From assembly GCF_051020985.1 (NCBI RefSeq), contig NC_135010.1, positions 10,724,001-10,788,000 of the forward strand: a DNA stretch of 64,000 bases, given 5' to 3'. Position 1 is the stretch's first letter, and every line of letters begins with the position of its first letter. Both the position numbers and the translations under genes were made by a program. Below, in pieces: positions 47,735-61,526 of this stretch. This DNA comes from Nomia melanderi (Eukaryota > Arthropoda > Insecta > Hymenoptera > Halictidae). The notes beneath the pieces are model-generated. The model ran no database searches. It saw only the letters and a program-made list of their open reading frames with translations, and was not told the DNA's origin.

Positions 47735-50525
47735 CGATTATAGAGTACTCGTGAAACTCTCTTTTTGTAATTGCAGAGTTTCTTTTTGTAATTGTAATCT
47801 GTAATATAGTAATGACTACTGCCTAACGGATCCATAAATAATTCGAAGATGAAACGGAAATAAAAGTTAGATTTTAATCTTTATCGCTATTTTCTATTGT
47901 AGAAGCACAATTTTCTATTTTTCACCGCAACCAGTGTAGCGCAAGCGATTCCCAGATAAACGAGCAAGCGGTTCCATCTAATGACCATGATCTTGATATG
48001 TCACGAACAACGCGAATCGTCGAATTGATACACGGCGAGCGGCGTAAAGGGTTGCGTCACGCGCGGGGATGGAAGTAAACAGACGGACAGATGCCGCCGG
48101 TGACCAGCACGCGGAATGGAGTCCAATAATTCTTTGTGCCCAAGTGGACCGAGGCTACGCGCGTGTGTCGCGCGAATGAACCAGCGGGATAAGCGTGCGC
48201 GACCCGAGATAGCGGGCGCATCTATATAAATTGCATCGTTTCCTTTGAACAGTCCATCATGGTTGACCGATCACGTTCTATTGATTAGAAGTCCAATTAT
48301 TGGCTCTGTCCGGGCTATTTTTATTTCCGTCCACCCTCGGTCCACGAGACTCCGCGAGCTTTTATTTGCGCCACCCCTTGCGAACGTGAGGCCTTTTAAT
48401 TCGATAGCCATCGAGGCCTTTTTACCTTCCTAGAAAAAAGAACGAGACCTTTTTGCTTTTCATTTATCGACAACTCGGTGGATTCGAATTTTCGACGATA
48501 TTCTACGGCGAATAGGTGCGTTGAAGAAACTGAGCAAGCGTCGCAACGAGAAACATTAACTGGAAGAATAACTAATTCAATATCTTCCTCCAATCGTCCC
48601 GTAACACACGACATGAAAAAACGATGGTCGACGTTATACCAGAGAAAATCTTCCAATCCCATAGAGAAGAGTGCTCCGCTCGCAAAGGGAATAATACATT
48701 GTTCAAGCTGGTACAATAAACCACAATCGCGTGTACTTTAATTAAAAAAATAAATCCCTCTGGAACACATTTCCTCGGCGTTCCTTTTATGCTCCTTCCG
48801 CGCGACGGCCTTCTCGGCGGTCGGAGCTGTCATTAAATGTCACGGAACGTTGAACGATCGGCCAGTATTCATACGGAGAGATTTTTTCCGCGCGCTTTCA
48901 CGAGGCTCCCGGTTTCCGCGCAAGAAGCACGATTGAAAAGGAAGTTTCTTTCGAGCGCGGCGCGGCGGATAGGACGAGCGAGTGCACACGCGAGCGACGC
49001 GGGCCCCCGCTCGATGGCTCCGTGCTTCAGGTATTCAAATACCGCGCCGCGATCGACCACTTATCGATGTAAACGCGACCGATATGCGGCGCCGTCGAGG
49101 AGCCTCTTTCCAACGATAAGCCGTTCTCTTTCGCGTTTCGAGCGCAACTTTGCATTATCGCCCCACTGCCTCGCGGAATCCCGCTTATCAAGCAGCCGCT
49201 TATGCCACGATGCAGTAATTTCACATCCGCCGGACTGGGCCGCGTCGCTCAACGGTTTTTCGCCTCGTTGACGCGACGTTTGCGCGCCGCGGATCGATCT
49301 GGTTTCGCTATCTTGCGGTCTACGCGCCATTTCCTGCCAGCATTTATTTAGTAACACGTCGCTGTCACGGGAATTTCGAGCGGTCTGAGTAATACGTCTT
49401 TCGTAACAAGGGCAAATGGTATCACTATATTTATATTATATCATCGTCCAGCTACTTAGATTACCAAATACATTCATTCGACATCAATTTCCTTATAACC
49501 GTTCTCAAAGACTCTTCGAACGGTCGTCGATGCTACGGCAGTGGACGCGTTAACGCACAGATCTAATCTGTAACGAAACCTTCATAGATTATACTTCGAC
49601 CTTCGGAGAGTTCAATAATCTAATCTAGATTCTTCTAACATGCTATCTCGAACCTCCATCTGAATAACACGTAACGGACCTCCCAAACTTCAACTTCAAG
49701 CGGCACACAAATAATCAAACTATCGACCGAAGCACGAAAAGACCACCCAGAGCGAACAAAGGAGACAACAAAGTTCACTGTCCTATTGTCAAAGCTGGCA
49801 CCGAGCGTCTATTAAAAGTCGCACTAAAACGCTCGCACAACAGCGCGGCGGTGTCGCAATATCGCGCGATTCTTCTTCATCCTTTTCTTGATCCACGCGA
49901 GGCGCAATAATGGCGGGCGCCAGGTCGGCGGCATCACCCGGGCGCAATTTGTCATAGAGTTTCCCGCACGTGCGCACGTGGCTCGGTAATGATCGTAATC
50001 GAAATGACAAAGCCGAGTTGTTCGGATCGCGATGACTCCCTTAATCCGGCGTTTAAAGGCCGGCCCCGTTCTCAATGCGCGAGATGTTGCCGTAAGCCTC
50101 TTTTCCGCGACGCTGCGACCGGATTACCGTCGGAAAGAATTACCCGGCTGATCTCCGTGAAACCTCGCAGCACCGCTGCCAGACGATCTCTATACGCCTT
50201 GGCACGCCGGCCACGGGTTTTTAAGCGCGGCCCCGCGACGCCCGCGTGTAATCTTCGAGCCCCCGCCCTCCCGCAACGGATTACCAAATAGAGAAATAAA
50301 TTAACGAGATAACGGCCCGGCAGCTCCAACGGCCGCCCTCGCTGCGAATTTTCTTAAACGGCCGTGAGCTTCGCCGTTCTCTTACTTTCCTCTCTTGTTC
50401 TGTTGCTTCGCTCTTAACCCTTTCCCTACGATCCTCTTGCCGCGCCGGAAGTGCACGCAGCGCGCTGGGACAGTCGCCGGGTTTACGCTCGATAACCAAA
50501 GTCGCTTTATTCTGATCTTTAACCT
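47735..50525. other. Unique intronic sequence, no gene seen
   Basis: A TATATAA box-like string at 48223-48229 has no coding sequence that would follow it. GC-rich open frames at 48837-49357 and 49789-50330 occur on both strands at once. Confidence 0.5.
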
Positions 50526-50669
50526 TTGACACTGGAACTACCGGATGGGTCGAAATGAGGAATGACTGATTTCTTCTTTCAGTTATTGGGAGCATACGAA
50601 TGCTTCTTCGAGAAATCTCGTTTTTATATAAAGACACTTAGCTAACTTCGCTAATTACTATAGTGTTAA
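50526..50669. mobile_element. Family E MITE, 144 bases
   Basis: The left end is TTGACACTGGAACTACCGG and the right end TTACTATAGTGTTAA (TTAA 50666-50669). The TIR core CACT..AACTACCG matches the other family E copies. The outer left TTAA is mutated to TTGA. Confidence 0.7.
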
Positions 50670-53600
50670 AAAAAATATTAAATTTCATTCAAATTGATTA
50701 TCTATTGGAAATATATTACATGAGAATATATCTGAATTCTTGTATGTATAGTAATATAATATTACATATATTATTGTATTGGGACAAGAAAATACATCGT
50801 CTTGATGAATTATGCTATTTATTAGGAATCCAACCATAAATGGATATAATAATTGACAATAAGCTAAGAGAAACCGACGAAATTGAATTTTACATTATTA
50901 TCCACTTCATTCGCTGCTTCCCCAGCGCGTAGTTAAAGATTAAGGAGATATGGGGAGGAAGTAGAATATCGAAACCGTAAGTCCAGAGAGACATAGAAAG
51001 TACGTAAAAGGGCGAGGGCTTATAATTGCCCATCGTAGCGAATTTAAAGCATACTGCGCATAGCGACGTAACTGCGTTCTGCAAGCGCAGTCGCAGTTCT
51101 AATCAGATTCTCGGTGAATTTCAATTCGCATTCTTACTTCACCGAACGAAACTAATAATGTGGAAGGATGCTCAACGTGCCGTGACGCATTCGCGTTACC
51201 TAATAACTCCAAGCTTTTCATTCTAAGTTCCACGGGACAAGATTGAATCAAATTCTCATGAATACTTCAACGACCGGTTCCAAAGCCGGGAATTTGCAGG
51301 AATTCACGCAATGTTAAATACATTCCGCGGAACGAATTACTTGTAAATCTACGTCCCCTCGCAGGACTTCGGCGGAACGTCCCCCGAACTCTTTATGCGG
51401 TGGCTGGTTCGGAGTACTCGCGGTAATTTCGTCGCCCGTTTCCCGAGCGGTCGGAAGCCGGAATTATTCAACGACAATCTCGCGGCGCGATCTTCGCGTC
51501 GCAGCATCCGTTGGAGGCTGGTTTCGGTCTACGCTGCGTTTTCGTTCCCTCGTTCCGCTTTATCTCCCTTTGACGTGATATAATCAAACACGCGATTAGA
51601 CGGTCCGCCCTCGCGTACGAAAACCGACAACCCCTCGCCATCCACGACCGGCGCAGCGGTGTGTATCTTCGGAACCGCGCCGCAGAGTTTCCGCCGCTCG
51701 CCGCTATCTGATAACGGCCACACGGGAGAACGCTGGGCGTGCACTAATTCACGTGTGTCATTGCGGAGTAGGGCGGACGCGTTACACTTATTGGAACGGC
51801 CGACACCTTCCGCGCACTCGCGCACGTGTTCGCCGCGGAGCGTGGAAGATAAGTAGCTAACATCTTTCCGGACTATTTGTGCGATTCGATAAGGCGTGTA
51901 CACCGGAACTTTTGAAAGATCGCAGATAGCGTACAGTAAACTGCTGTCGCGATCTTATCCGAGCAAATGTTACGTTAATTACTTAGACGCGGTGTTTACC
52001 TGGAATCACATGTGCAATGGTAGTTTGTTGAATGAGTAATAGTCCCCTGTTTGCACGAGGAACGACAGGTGACAAGGTTTGTTTGCTCGGGCTCGGCGAT
52101 TGAATAATCGAGATCGAGGGAGTGGGAGAGGTGAAACGATCTGGTTCAAGTCGATTCTTGAATGAACTATCTTCGACTTCTACGTGAGATTGAAGTTTGA
52201 TGAGTATATGACGTTGATGCGTATAAAATCGCGATCGAAGGTCGAAAGACGTAAACGATCCGTCGAGCATGGGGCAGTCTTCCGGTCCGATAAGGATTCT
52301 CTTCTACCGAAACTTCCGCGAGTAATATTTCCAATAAAATTCCCCAATTGCGACAATATCTCACCATCGATCACACCGCGAAAGGCTAAGCAGCTTTCGC
52401 GAATAGATCCATCTAGCTTCAGTATCCGCAGGGTTTCCCAGCTTCGCCGCAGACACGGATTTATAGTCGCGCCGCGCACGGTCGCTCGTTACCCGGTTCG
52501 AATCCTTGAGACTGTAACCCGCGCCGAGCAGATTTAACGCGGCCGCGCGCTATCTGACGCGATGAAACTAATGCGTGGCTTGATACCGAAACTGCAGCGG
52601 CCGTATCCGCCGGATCTTCGACGCTCCGCGTCCCTGGTAATCAGTAATATATGCGAGCGAGCGATTCTGATACGCGCGGGTGGATACTGGATGGTGTATC
52701 CGTCGCTCGAGTGGCTCCACGCGTGCGTGCACCACGAGGAGACAACTCTGCATCGCATTTTCCTTTCGGTTATTAATATTCATCGGTGACAGCGTAACGC
52801 TGCGTTAAACCTCCTTCACCTCGAGCCGTTCTATGCAAAATCCCTATAAAAACATCTCCTCACGTAACTCGACGAACAACTTCTTCGTCCTCAAACCTCT
52901 AAGAATCATTCTTTAGCTACCTCCGAGCGCTAGAGCTACAAACAAAATATAAATCTCGACTTCAATCTACACGTTCTGTAAATACTGAAAAGGTAGTTAA
53001 CCAAGCTCTATTACATCACCGAGATGTTGAACGAAACGCAGAAATCCGGATCAGCTGGCAAACAGCTAAACAACCGCGGCTAGAAACGCCGAAGGAACAC
53101 AGCTGTGAAACGAGTCGCGGCAAAAGTCGGATCGATTAGCGAGACCACAGCCGCAGTTCGCAAATCCGTCGAGCACGGCCGATCGCCGCGAGATTATCGA
53201 GCGGACAGTGAGCTCCGATTGCCGGGCGAGTTGCCGGTAGCTAATCCTCGGTTTTCGGTGCAGCTTCGTCGAGCCGCGATACGATCCGGCACGGAGCAGG
53301 GGCGCCAGCAGCGACGAAGTCCGATGAATCAGCCGCTGGCTTGTAACGCGCCCCCCCTTCCCTCCGCCCAGCCGTCGCCCGCGTATCGTCAAAGCTCCCA
53401 TTGAAAAGCTCGCCGACACGCGCGTCGCATCTCAAACAGCGCCGTCTTGCGCCCCGTTTGTATCCGAGCCGGATAACGCTTTCGCCCCCGTGGACTTTGA
53501 TGAATTAGCCGGCGGCCGAGTCAAAGCGGCGCCCCGCTAAATCATCGCGGAATTAGGAGACCGTCCGGCCGAACGGTGGAAATTTCCCGGTGAATACCGG

Positions 53601-56600
53601 CCCCCGGGGTCCCGGCTACAAACATTCACCACGCGCCGATGCATCGGCAGATGCCGGCGTCCGCGCGAGTACCCGGTGCCTCTCTAATTCTCGGCGCGAT
53701 GGGGAATCCCGGGTGTAACCGCCGTTTAAGTTCCTCCGCTCGTGAACTGCCGCTCGACGGGAACTGCAACGTGCCGATAGATTCTTCGGCTGGCTCCCGA
53801 TAAGCGAGAGTGCATTGACGGCGTTGCTGGCTCGCGCGGGGGGCTGTCGAAGAAGCGGAGACGGGACTGAGACCGGGGCAAGAAGCGCCGGGTATAGAGG
53901 GATCTTTGAGTCAAGTGCAATACTGTGGGCAAGAAGGATCAAGTATCTATTGATACTAGAACCTAGTCGCCTCTGAACGAGTCAGTGTTCAAGCTTTAAA
54001 ATAGAAAGTTATCAATATGCCAGTTAATATTCTATATAAAGATCATCAGAGTCTCCAACTTTCGACTGCACTGAAAACCCTTAACAACCCTTGCATTCCC
54101 AGATCCACCAAGCAAACCGAGTATCTCCCAATAGTATTCCACCTGCTCCATTCATTCCCAGCGATTTTATTTGCAGTCGTCCGACGTAGGACCGTCGAGC
54201 CCCAGCGATAAAGCTCACATGCGACGTACTTAATATCGCGTAAGTAATATTTTTATTCGCGAAGGGAGGAGGCACGCAGCGCGGAGCGAGGGGAGGAGAG
54301 AGGGGCGAAGGGCGTGCATTAACGTCCCCGGTTGTATCGGCGCCGGCCGCTTTCATAACGGGGGCTATTAATTCTTCGAGAGGGTTATCTGCTTCCCGTG
54401 AAACTGCATTTCGTGTTTCGAGGGCCGCGCGGCCGGCCTATACGCGCCGCCTCCAACCCTTTGTACGGCCGTTTCTCGGCGATTCGTGTTACGCGCGGTA
54501 TATCTAGCGTAACGGAAATCCTGCACGGTCGTATACATGCCCCGGGTATATTTACACCGGAATCGATGAGAGTTACGAGTTAACATCGCCCGGTTCCTCC
54601 TCCAGGCCCGTCGAAGCCCGACCCGGGCCGACCCGGGCCGAGGACGCCGCTCAGGATTGACAGAATTAGGGTCGCTTCTCACGCACTCTCTCGCCACCCT
54701 CCGCCGTGCGCACTCTCCCAAAGCAACAGGACAATGTTAATGGCCACGAGGCGCACGCCACATTGTTTCACGGGGCGAACCGGGACGCGTCGCCGCTGTT
54801 ATGGTTACGTGACCGGTTCGCTGTCATTTAACGGAGAAACAGACTAGAATCCGCCGCCGGGATTATCAAAGGTGGATTATCGCGACGCGAGGGCCGCCGA
54901 GCGTGCATCTTGAATCCCTCGCGGTTCGCGAATGATAGAAACGTTGATACGTAAATGCAGTTTTGCGTTCGTCGAGATACTTCTGTCGATAGCAGCGTTT
55001 CGATAAGGGACGGAACGAAAGAGATTAGTAATGCGACCGTTGTATAGGGAAATGATAAATCAAGAACAATCGAAACTGTTGTCTTTTAGATCGCCGTTGT
55101 TCGTCGAATGTAATTGTACCGTTGCGTTTGATGTGTTTTCGACGATCGAGGTTAGATAAGAAAGGAACGACAGGAATGGAGATTAATAATGTGGAATATA
55201 CTGTGGAATATGACTGAAATAAGGGAAAACGAATGTACTGTTTTGTTCCTTCCGTGTATCTCTGTATTCCGTAGAACGAATTTTCCTCGGGAATTTGTAG
55301 AAGGAAAACGAGTTTCAATTTCTGTCGACACGACAGCAACACCAGCCGCCGCGGCAGCGGGATCGCTTTACGTCGCGTACGTGTGCGGGGAGCCCCGGCG
55401 GCGCGGCGTGCCGTGCGAAACTTCGGAAAGTTGAAAATTTTCGGGTCCCCCGCAGACATTTATGCCCCAAGTTTACACAACTCGATATTACCCCGACAAG
55501 ACGGATGTTCGGAATAATCAAACTTGCGTCCCGGGAACGAGCGCGATGAATAATGTATCGCGGCGCGGTGCGCGCGGCCGCGCGATATTTCTAATACGTC
55601 TTCGATATCGTGCGGGATATTTATATCCCGGTTACAGGATTAATTCCCAGTTCGCGTCAGATTCGGAGAATCACGGCGAGCGACCAGGTACCGTTCGATT
55701 CGGCCGATGAATCAATCGGAACGAATGCGATTCCTTTTCTGGACACCGAAAGACAAGCTGAATTCGCGCATCATTCATTTCTGCACGCGAGAAATGTGAG
55801 AACAGAATTAAACCGAAGCGTGATTCGGTCGAATTCGAATTTAGAAATGAAGAAGCAGATTTTACACTGTTCCCGAAGTACGAATCGTGGTGGATAGAAT
55901 CACTAGGATCGGTTTATTAGAGTTGCTAGGGTCACTTTAAGCGAAAAATGTAACGACCCCACCGGCAGAATCATTTCGACGTTCACGTGCAACCGCGAGT
56001 ACTCCGGCTGGCGCGAAGTTGAACGAGTCCCGGTATTGCAAATAGTTCCCGGACAAGCGCGGAAAGTTCAGTTCTCGAAAGTCCGTGTTCGAACGGCGGA
56101 AGCTAATGCGGCCAACTTTCCGCGAAGTCGAATATCGTTCGAGTTAACGAAATTATTGGAGCTGATATTTTGTACGATCGCTAATTTCCGGCGAGATGAT
56201 ACTATTTAAGAACCGCTATCGATTCCGGCTAACGAATTAATCAGTTTCCCTTACGGAATCCGATTAAACCCGCAAGAATTTCAAACCGAATTTAATGTTA
56301 TTATACCCTTAATTCCGACGTTATTATAATTTCGTTAAGCCTCCCAGACTGCCAAATCTACTCATCACATTACTAACATTCCAACAACTTTTCTAACCAA
56401 ACGGAAATTAAAATCTCAAGGTTTCTCACGGTAATTATTCCCCTAACCTTCCAGTATTTCATAGATCCGACAAAATTCGGCTGCACCGAGATTCAAACCG
56501 ATCGTTCGATCCGCACAGAGAATCCACTTAATCTCCAGCATCTCTCTTCGTATTATTCAACCTGATGCGACTCGCGCGATATAAATCACAATCAAAGAGG

Positions 56601-59277
56601 AGCTAAAACCAGCTCGGCCCGTTCTAAACAGAGATCCAACGGCGAGGAGGTTAAGTCATACCGCGTGAGTCGAATTTCTCCCGAGCGGCGTGCTCGCGCG
56701 CGATCCTAATTTATGATTCACCGATCCTGAAACGGCGTGTCCGGGACACGGGTGACCGTGGTCTCGGTCACCGGCGGCGAATAAATTCTCCCAATTACGG
56801 GAGCGAGAGGTGTGCCCGCCGCGGAATGCAAATGTCTCGCCGGCGGAATGCGAGTTTCGCGTCCGGGTCCCGGCGCGAAAGGGGAGCAAAGTCTCTGAAT
56901 AGGGCCGGCCGCTAAGAGATCCTCCGGCCCGTGCGGAGAGGAGGCGCATTCTCGATCGTGGGACGCGAAACGCGGCCGGATGTTAATCGCACGCCCAATC
57001 AGCGCCAATTCAAGCTTCCCGTTGGTCCGGCGCGCGGAGAAAACCGACCGTTCGCAAACTTCTCACCTCCGAGCGAATTATTATTCACCCTTTCCTGCCC
57101 CTGCACCTCCCCGCGCCGCCGCTGCCGGCGGTGTTGACGGTTTAACGGGCAAAGCTGGAAATCCACTTTCGCGGCCGCTGAACCGCGCCGATGACCACGG
57201 CGGGGAACAACGACGCGCGGAACACGTGCCGGCTAACGAGTAAGAGATTATCCCTCTTGTCAGATTATCCTACCCCTACCTCCGCCGAAGGCGTGTCAAG
57301 TTGAGCGATTAACTGCGATGAAAACACAATCTCGCCGGATTAACGTTCTCGTGCCGCGAATAGCGAGCGTTCGGTGTTTCTGGAGATCTTTATAGGCGAT
57401 CGGTTAATAAAGCTATAACTAGGGGATCTAATTTCCAAGGGACCTACGGAGTGCATTGATATATCCTCCGTTATACTGTTTTAAATCAATTTTTCGAATT
57501 GCCTTAATATTCCTTCGCGTAATCCCCGCTTCTGCTTATTCCTCGGAAACTGCGGGCAATTTCGCGGTTCGTTTCGTTCATAGGTGAGCATCTTAAAAGC
57601 GGAGCTTCGAGGCTCTTCGGAGATTAGGACACTTTAATTCCGGCGGACGTTTCCATCGATCGCATTAAGCTGGATCCGACGATTCCTCCGAGTATCTAGC
57701 TAATGTCCGAAGAATATCATTCGGATTACCTGGGAAAAATGGGACCTGCACGGTTGAACGTACTCCGGCGGCGATAAGGGGCTATAAATTACCCGGGCCC
57801 CCAGGAGGCAGTGACTCGGTCCGGACAATCGGTATCTGTTATCGACCCGGGCTAATAAATACACACCGCAGCGCGGGACAATTAAGAAGCCTGAGTCACC
57901 GGACTGTGGATGGCCGGTTCCATTTCGTAGGTGACACACGGCGTGTGATTCAGAGTATCGTGGCGGTCTCGGAGGCAATACGCGCAGCCGGGCCACGTCG
58001 ATGTGAAATTACATGTCAATGTCCTCTAGCGCCAGAGAGTATTAGGTTTCGTGATTGACGACGGTTTGCGCCGAACCTACAATTGCTCGCGGAACGGTCA
58101 TAGGTTATCTATTAAGATTGATCCATCAGCCGGACCGAACCGCTATATCAATTAACAGAAAGGTGGCCGCGGCTATAGGGCGGTGATCAATTGCTAGGGC
58201 TCGATTGACCGCGGGGTAGGTAGCTTCGAGATAGACCTTTCGCTGTTCTCAACTCGAGGAGCTTCGAGCTGGACATCCTGGTCGCTGTTTTTTAACCGAG
58301 TCGCTGGTTACGTTCAGTTATCGATAAACCTTTTCCCTTTAACTAGATATCGCGTGCAACTCGGTCAACTGGGGGTCTGACTCAATTGGAAACAGGAAAC
58401 TCACATTCACACTAGAATTTCGACTAAAGGAAACCTTTAGCACTTGAATAAATCAAACGTCTAAGAATCGTAGAACTTCAAATTATCAGCATCGAATTAA
58501 AGTTTCACGAATTCCTGATTAGAATCCTAGTGTCTCCCGATTTCCCTTCGAATTCTTAATCGAAGCTACAAGGCGCGCGCCTCGATCGTTAACGAACACG
58601 TCCGGCCGTGTAATTAACTTCAAATCTGGCCGAGGCATTCTGCATCGCAGTATTATCGCGCAATTAAGATATAGGTCCCCGAGGAAACCGCCGCGCGAGT
58701 CAAACAACTGCCAGCAACAATTTGGCGCAACGTAATTACTCCGGCCACGAAATAACGCCGGATTTCGAGGCCGGTCCGCAGACTCTCTCCCTTTCTCTTT
58801 CTCTTTCGGCCTCTCTCTACGGGTTAGTCGCAATCGGCGACCAGGGAGGAAGCCGTTTCCCGCGGACTCGCTCCCTCCAGCGCCGGTTATCCAGACCAGG
58901 CGAGATTGGGTCCATATCGAGCCGAGACGAACGCCTCCGTTCGGCCCGTGGGGTTATTCGTCTTCTCTAATTAACTACAGACCTAGCGCAGCCCGGGCAC
59001 AGCGGCGCGATACCGAACACCGGCGAAGATCGGGGAAGATTGGAATTGGACCGACCGTTTGCATCCCTCGAAATATTACATCCGTTTGCACCCCGTGTTC
59101 CTAGACGTTTCGCGCATCTCACGAGACGGTCAGCGGCGGGACTTAATAAGACGTTGGTCTCGTTTCGACGCGAACTGCGCTGATTTATATCGAGCTGTGA
59201 CTTGGAATTGCTGTTGGGATTTGTTCGCTGTGCGAGAATTCGGAATTACGGGCTGTGTGGGCTTATTTTCGAGGGTT
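50670..59277. other. Long repeat-poor, CpG-rich part of sfl intron 1
   Basis: This 8.6 kb holds no MITE or tandem array that I could recognise, unlike the rest of the intron. A small duplication, GACCCGGGCC twice, lies at about 54619-54638. Frames up to 144 residues were read without any domain match. Low repeat load near the gene's 5' end would fit regulatory sequence, but that is an inference. Confidence 0.45.
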
Positions 59278-59425
59278 TTAACCCTTTCTGACTGAATATT
59301 AACGATATTTTTCGCAACACAATTGATTATCTTCTACAAATTAAGAGACAACTATTTTACTTCGATGTTTTATGTGTTGATACATTGCACGAGGTTTGAT
59401 ATTGAATTGAAAATTTTATAAATTT
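59278..59425 (+). mobile_element. Family A MITE, right half missing
   Basis: It starts TTAACCCTTTCTGACTGAAT and matches 20536-20716 closely (TTTCGCAACACA, CTATTTTACTTCGA, GAATTGAAAATTTTATAAAT). It breaks at the same place where the other copy is interrupted by its insertion. Confidence 0.75.
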
Positions 59426-61347
59426 GTTTCACACCGGCATGTACCATAGGTGATTTATGACGTTTAAATGAATCGACGTTAATAAGGGAATTCTTTATGA
59501 AATTGTTTATCTTCTCGGTAACAACTAATGTCAGAAAATTAGAAACGTGACAAAGAGATGTACTTCAATGTTATGTTTGCAGACGTTTTGATGACGATCT
59601 ATGATTGAAGAGATTGAATCATGTCTCGTCGAGAATGCGCGTTACGAGTTTTATGGGTTCGAAGGTTTCGTTTATTCACGTTCGGTATGAAGTTTGTTTT
59701 TTTAGAGAAATAGGACGGGGAATGAAAAGGTATGTATATAGATTGGAGATTTATTAACTTCGCGAGGCCAGTAAGCAGCCAACGTGTTATTTCACGTTGA
59801 AAGTGTTATACCTTAGGGACACGAATTCGAGACACCGCGTCGCGGGGAACGCGATTTAACTCGCTCGACTGAAGTTCTGTTGCACAATATATGTATAATA
59901 GCGGTGAAGTAGGTAATTCGCAGTTGGAACAGCTAATAGCTATTATACAGGTAATTTGAGGTAATACAGGTAACACCTAATGTCTAGGTAACTTGAAACT
60001 TCGACGTTACGGCGAAAAAAAGGAGAATGAAGGCAACAAAGGTAAACTATCCGCGAAGCAAGAGTACAGAGTAATAGCACGGTGAGATTGATTGTGTAGT
60101 TTCGCGGTCGAAAGGGCTCGGGTCGATATTAATTTGCCCGCGCGAGTAATATGGCGTAGGGCTGGAATACAACTACTCATTCCCAGGGAAGAATCGAGCT
60201 GAAAAAAGCTTCGGCAACCGGGATCGAGGGGTCAAACGGCGAATCTGTAAACCGCTTTTACCGATTCGCGAAACGATTGCCACTTCTAGGTTCCGCCTCG
60301 TCGCACTTCGTCCTTTCAAAGCGTTCTCCGGGATCAATCGCTAGAGATTCACGGTTATCGCTACAGGTTCCTGGCGATCCAGATAAAAAATTCCCGGCAT
60401 TATCGGTACATATCGTTTCGGATTAACAATATTCGATAATCCGGCCGTGGAAACGCGGAAATTGGGTTCCGCGCTGACGCGGAACGCATCAAAGACGATT
60501 TCACGCGTACCGGCGCGAAAGGACCGACCAAGGGAGAGAGATCGGGTAGAGATATCGGACGGGGAAAATGGAAAATTGCTTCCCCCGGAGCCGCCGTCGA
60601 ATTTTTCAGTATTTCCGAGCGCGCAAAGGAAAATATACGGGGGAGAAACTTCAAGGGAGCAGTTTCACCGCTCGGTAAAAAATGTCACGAATATCGGGGC
60701 TCGTTAATCTGACCGCGGAATTTCATGCCCGCGGGTAATAAAATTACCTTTGCCACGCACGGAGCGATCTGTTACGCGTAATCGATGCCGGGACACGTAC
60801 CGGACAAAGACTTTCGTTAATTGCACCGAGAGAATTTATTAGCGTGATCGAGCGTCTGGACCAATAAGGAGATTCAGCTCCGGGATATGCCGAGAAATTG
60901 CGTCGGTCAGGGGCAACGAATGAATTTATCAGATAACATTTCTGTCTGTGACTAATACCATTGCCCACACGGTAGTTTAATATTTTCTCGGCTGTACGAA
61001 AGTTAAAGGTTGGTCAAATTTACTTTCGTGATATTTATTCACGGGTGGCTTCAATGGCTCGACTCGATTTTTAAACATTTGTTAATCGTAAATTTCCACT
61101 GTTTGCATTTTGAAATGAATTTTATCGTGATAAACGAGCGGATTATTTAATAGTCCGGAAAATCAATAACAGCCGAGTGGAAAGAGGAATATTAAGCTAC
61201 TTTTGTGTGCAGTAATCGAGAAGGCTGACAAGCTTCTAATAGGCACAGTGAAAATCTGGTGGAAATAATATCGAATTATTCCTATACGGTAACGAATGAA
61301 ATGAATACCAATAGATGATTAGAAACAGTTATGAAAAATAAATGAAC
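59426..61347. other. Intron 1 start, next to exon 1; no feature seen
   Basis: The short repeated string ACAGGTAA occurs around 59946-59973. No further exon or element was recognised before the exon 1 donor. Confidence 0.5.
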
Positions 61348-61353
61348 ACTCAC

Positions 61354-61526
61354 CTAGCCAAGGGGCTGCTGATGATGTAATGCGTGTAGTAGAATATACT
61401 CGCGACGGAGACGAGCAGCAGGGCCGCGACGCATCGCTTAACCGTGGCCTGCTTGACGACGCAGCGCGGACCGACGGCGCTTAACAAAGGAACGCCAGCC
61501 TCGACCGCGGAGATCTTGATCACCAT
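61354..61526 (-). CDS. sfl: Coding exon 1 of heparan sulfate N-deacetylase/N-sulfotransferase (NDST/sulfateless): cytosolic tail and membrane anchor
   Basis: This exon encodes residues 1-57 plus two bases of codon 58. NDST enzymes sit in the Golgi as type II membrane proteins; they N-deacetylate and then N-sulfate glucosamine in nascent heparan sulfate, which Hedgehog, Wnt and FGF signalling need. Residues 1-31 form a basic tail (K25, K30, R31). Residues 32-52 are a hydrophobic anchor running from CVAALLLVSVAS to IFYYTHYII. That charge distribution fits N-in topology. The start is ATG at 61526-61524 with A at -3 and G at +4. It is the first in-frame ATG after an in-frame TAA at 61562-61560. 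The exon ends in AG followed by donor GTGAGT (61353-61348), phase 2. The two bases join the first base of the exon at 26896 to give Ser, and the reading frame stays open through it. Alone, this short anchor exon would not identify the family; the assignment rests on exon 2. Confidence 0.85.

Larger units (their letters stand above)
26897..61353 (-). other. sfl intron 1 (34,457 bases)
   Basis: It is bounded by donor GTGAGT at 61353-61348 and acceptor ACAG at 26900-26897, phase 2. It separates the membrane-anchor exon from the stem exon. It holds most of the TTAA-bounded MITEs, a 221-base triplication, a pentanucleotide microsatellite and a 15-base minisatellite. No coding exon of a known family was recognised on either strand, although undetected noncoding exons or enhancers are possible. 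Confidence 0.85.

Noticed and set aside
48223..48229. TATATAA box
   Set aside because: No plausible exon or start site follows on either strand; isolated AT-rich match.
52495..52505. GGTTCGAATCC, a tRNA B-box match
   Set aside because: The flanking bases do not form a T-arm stem and no A-box or acceptor stem is present upstream.
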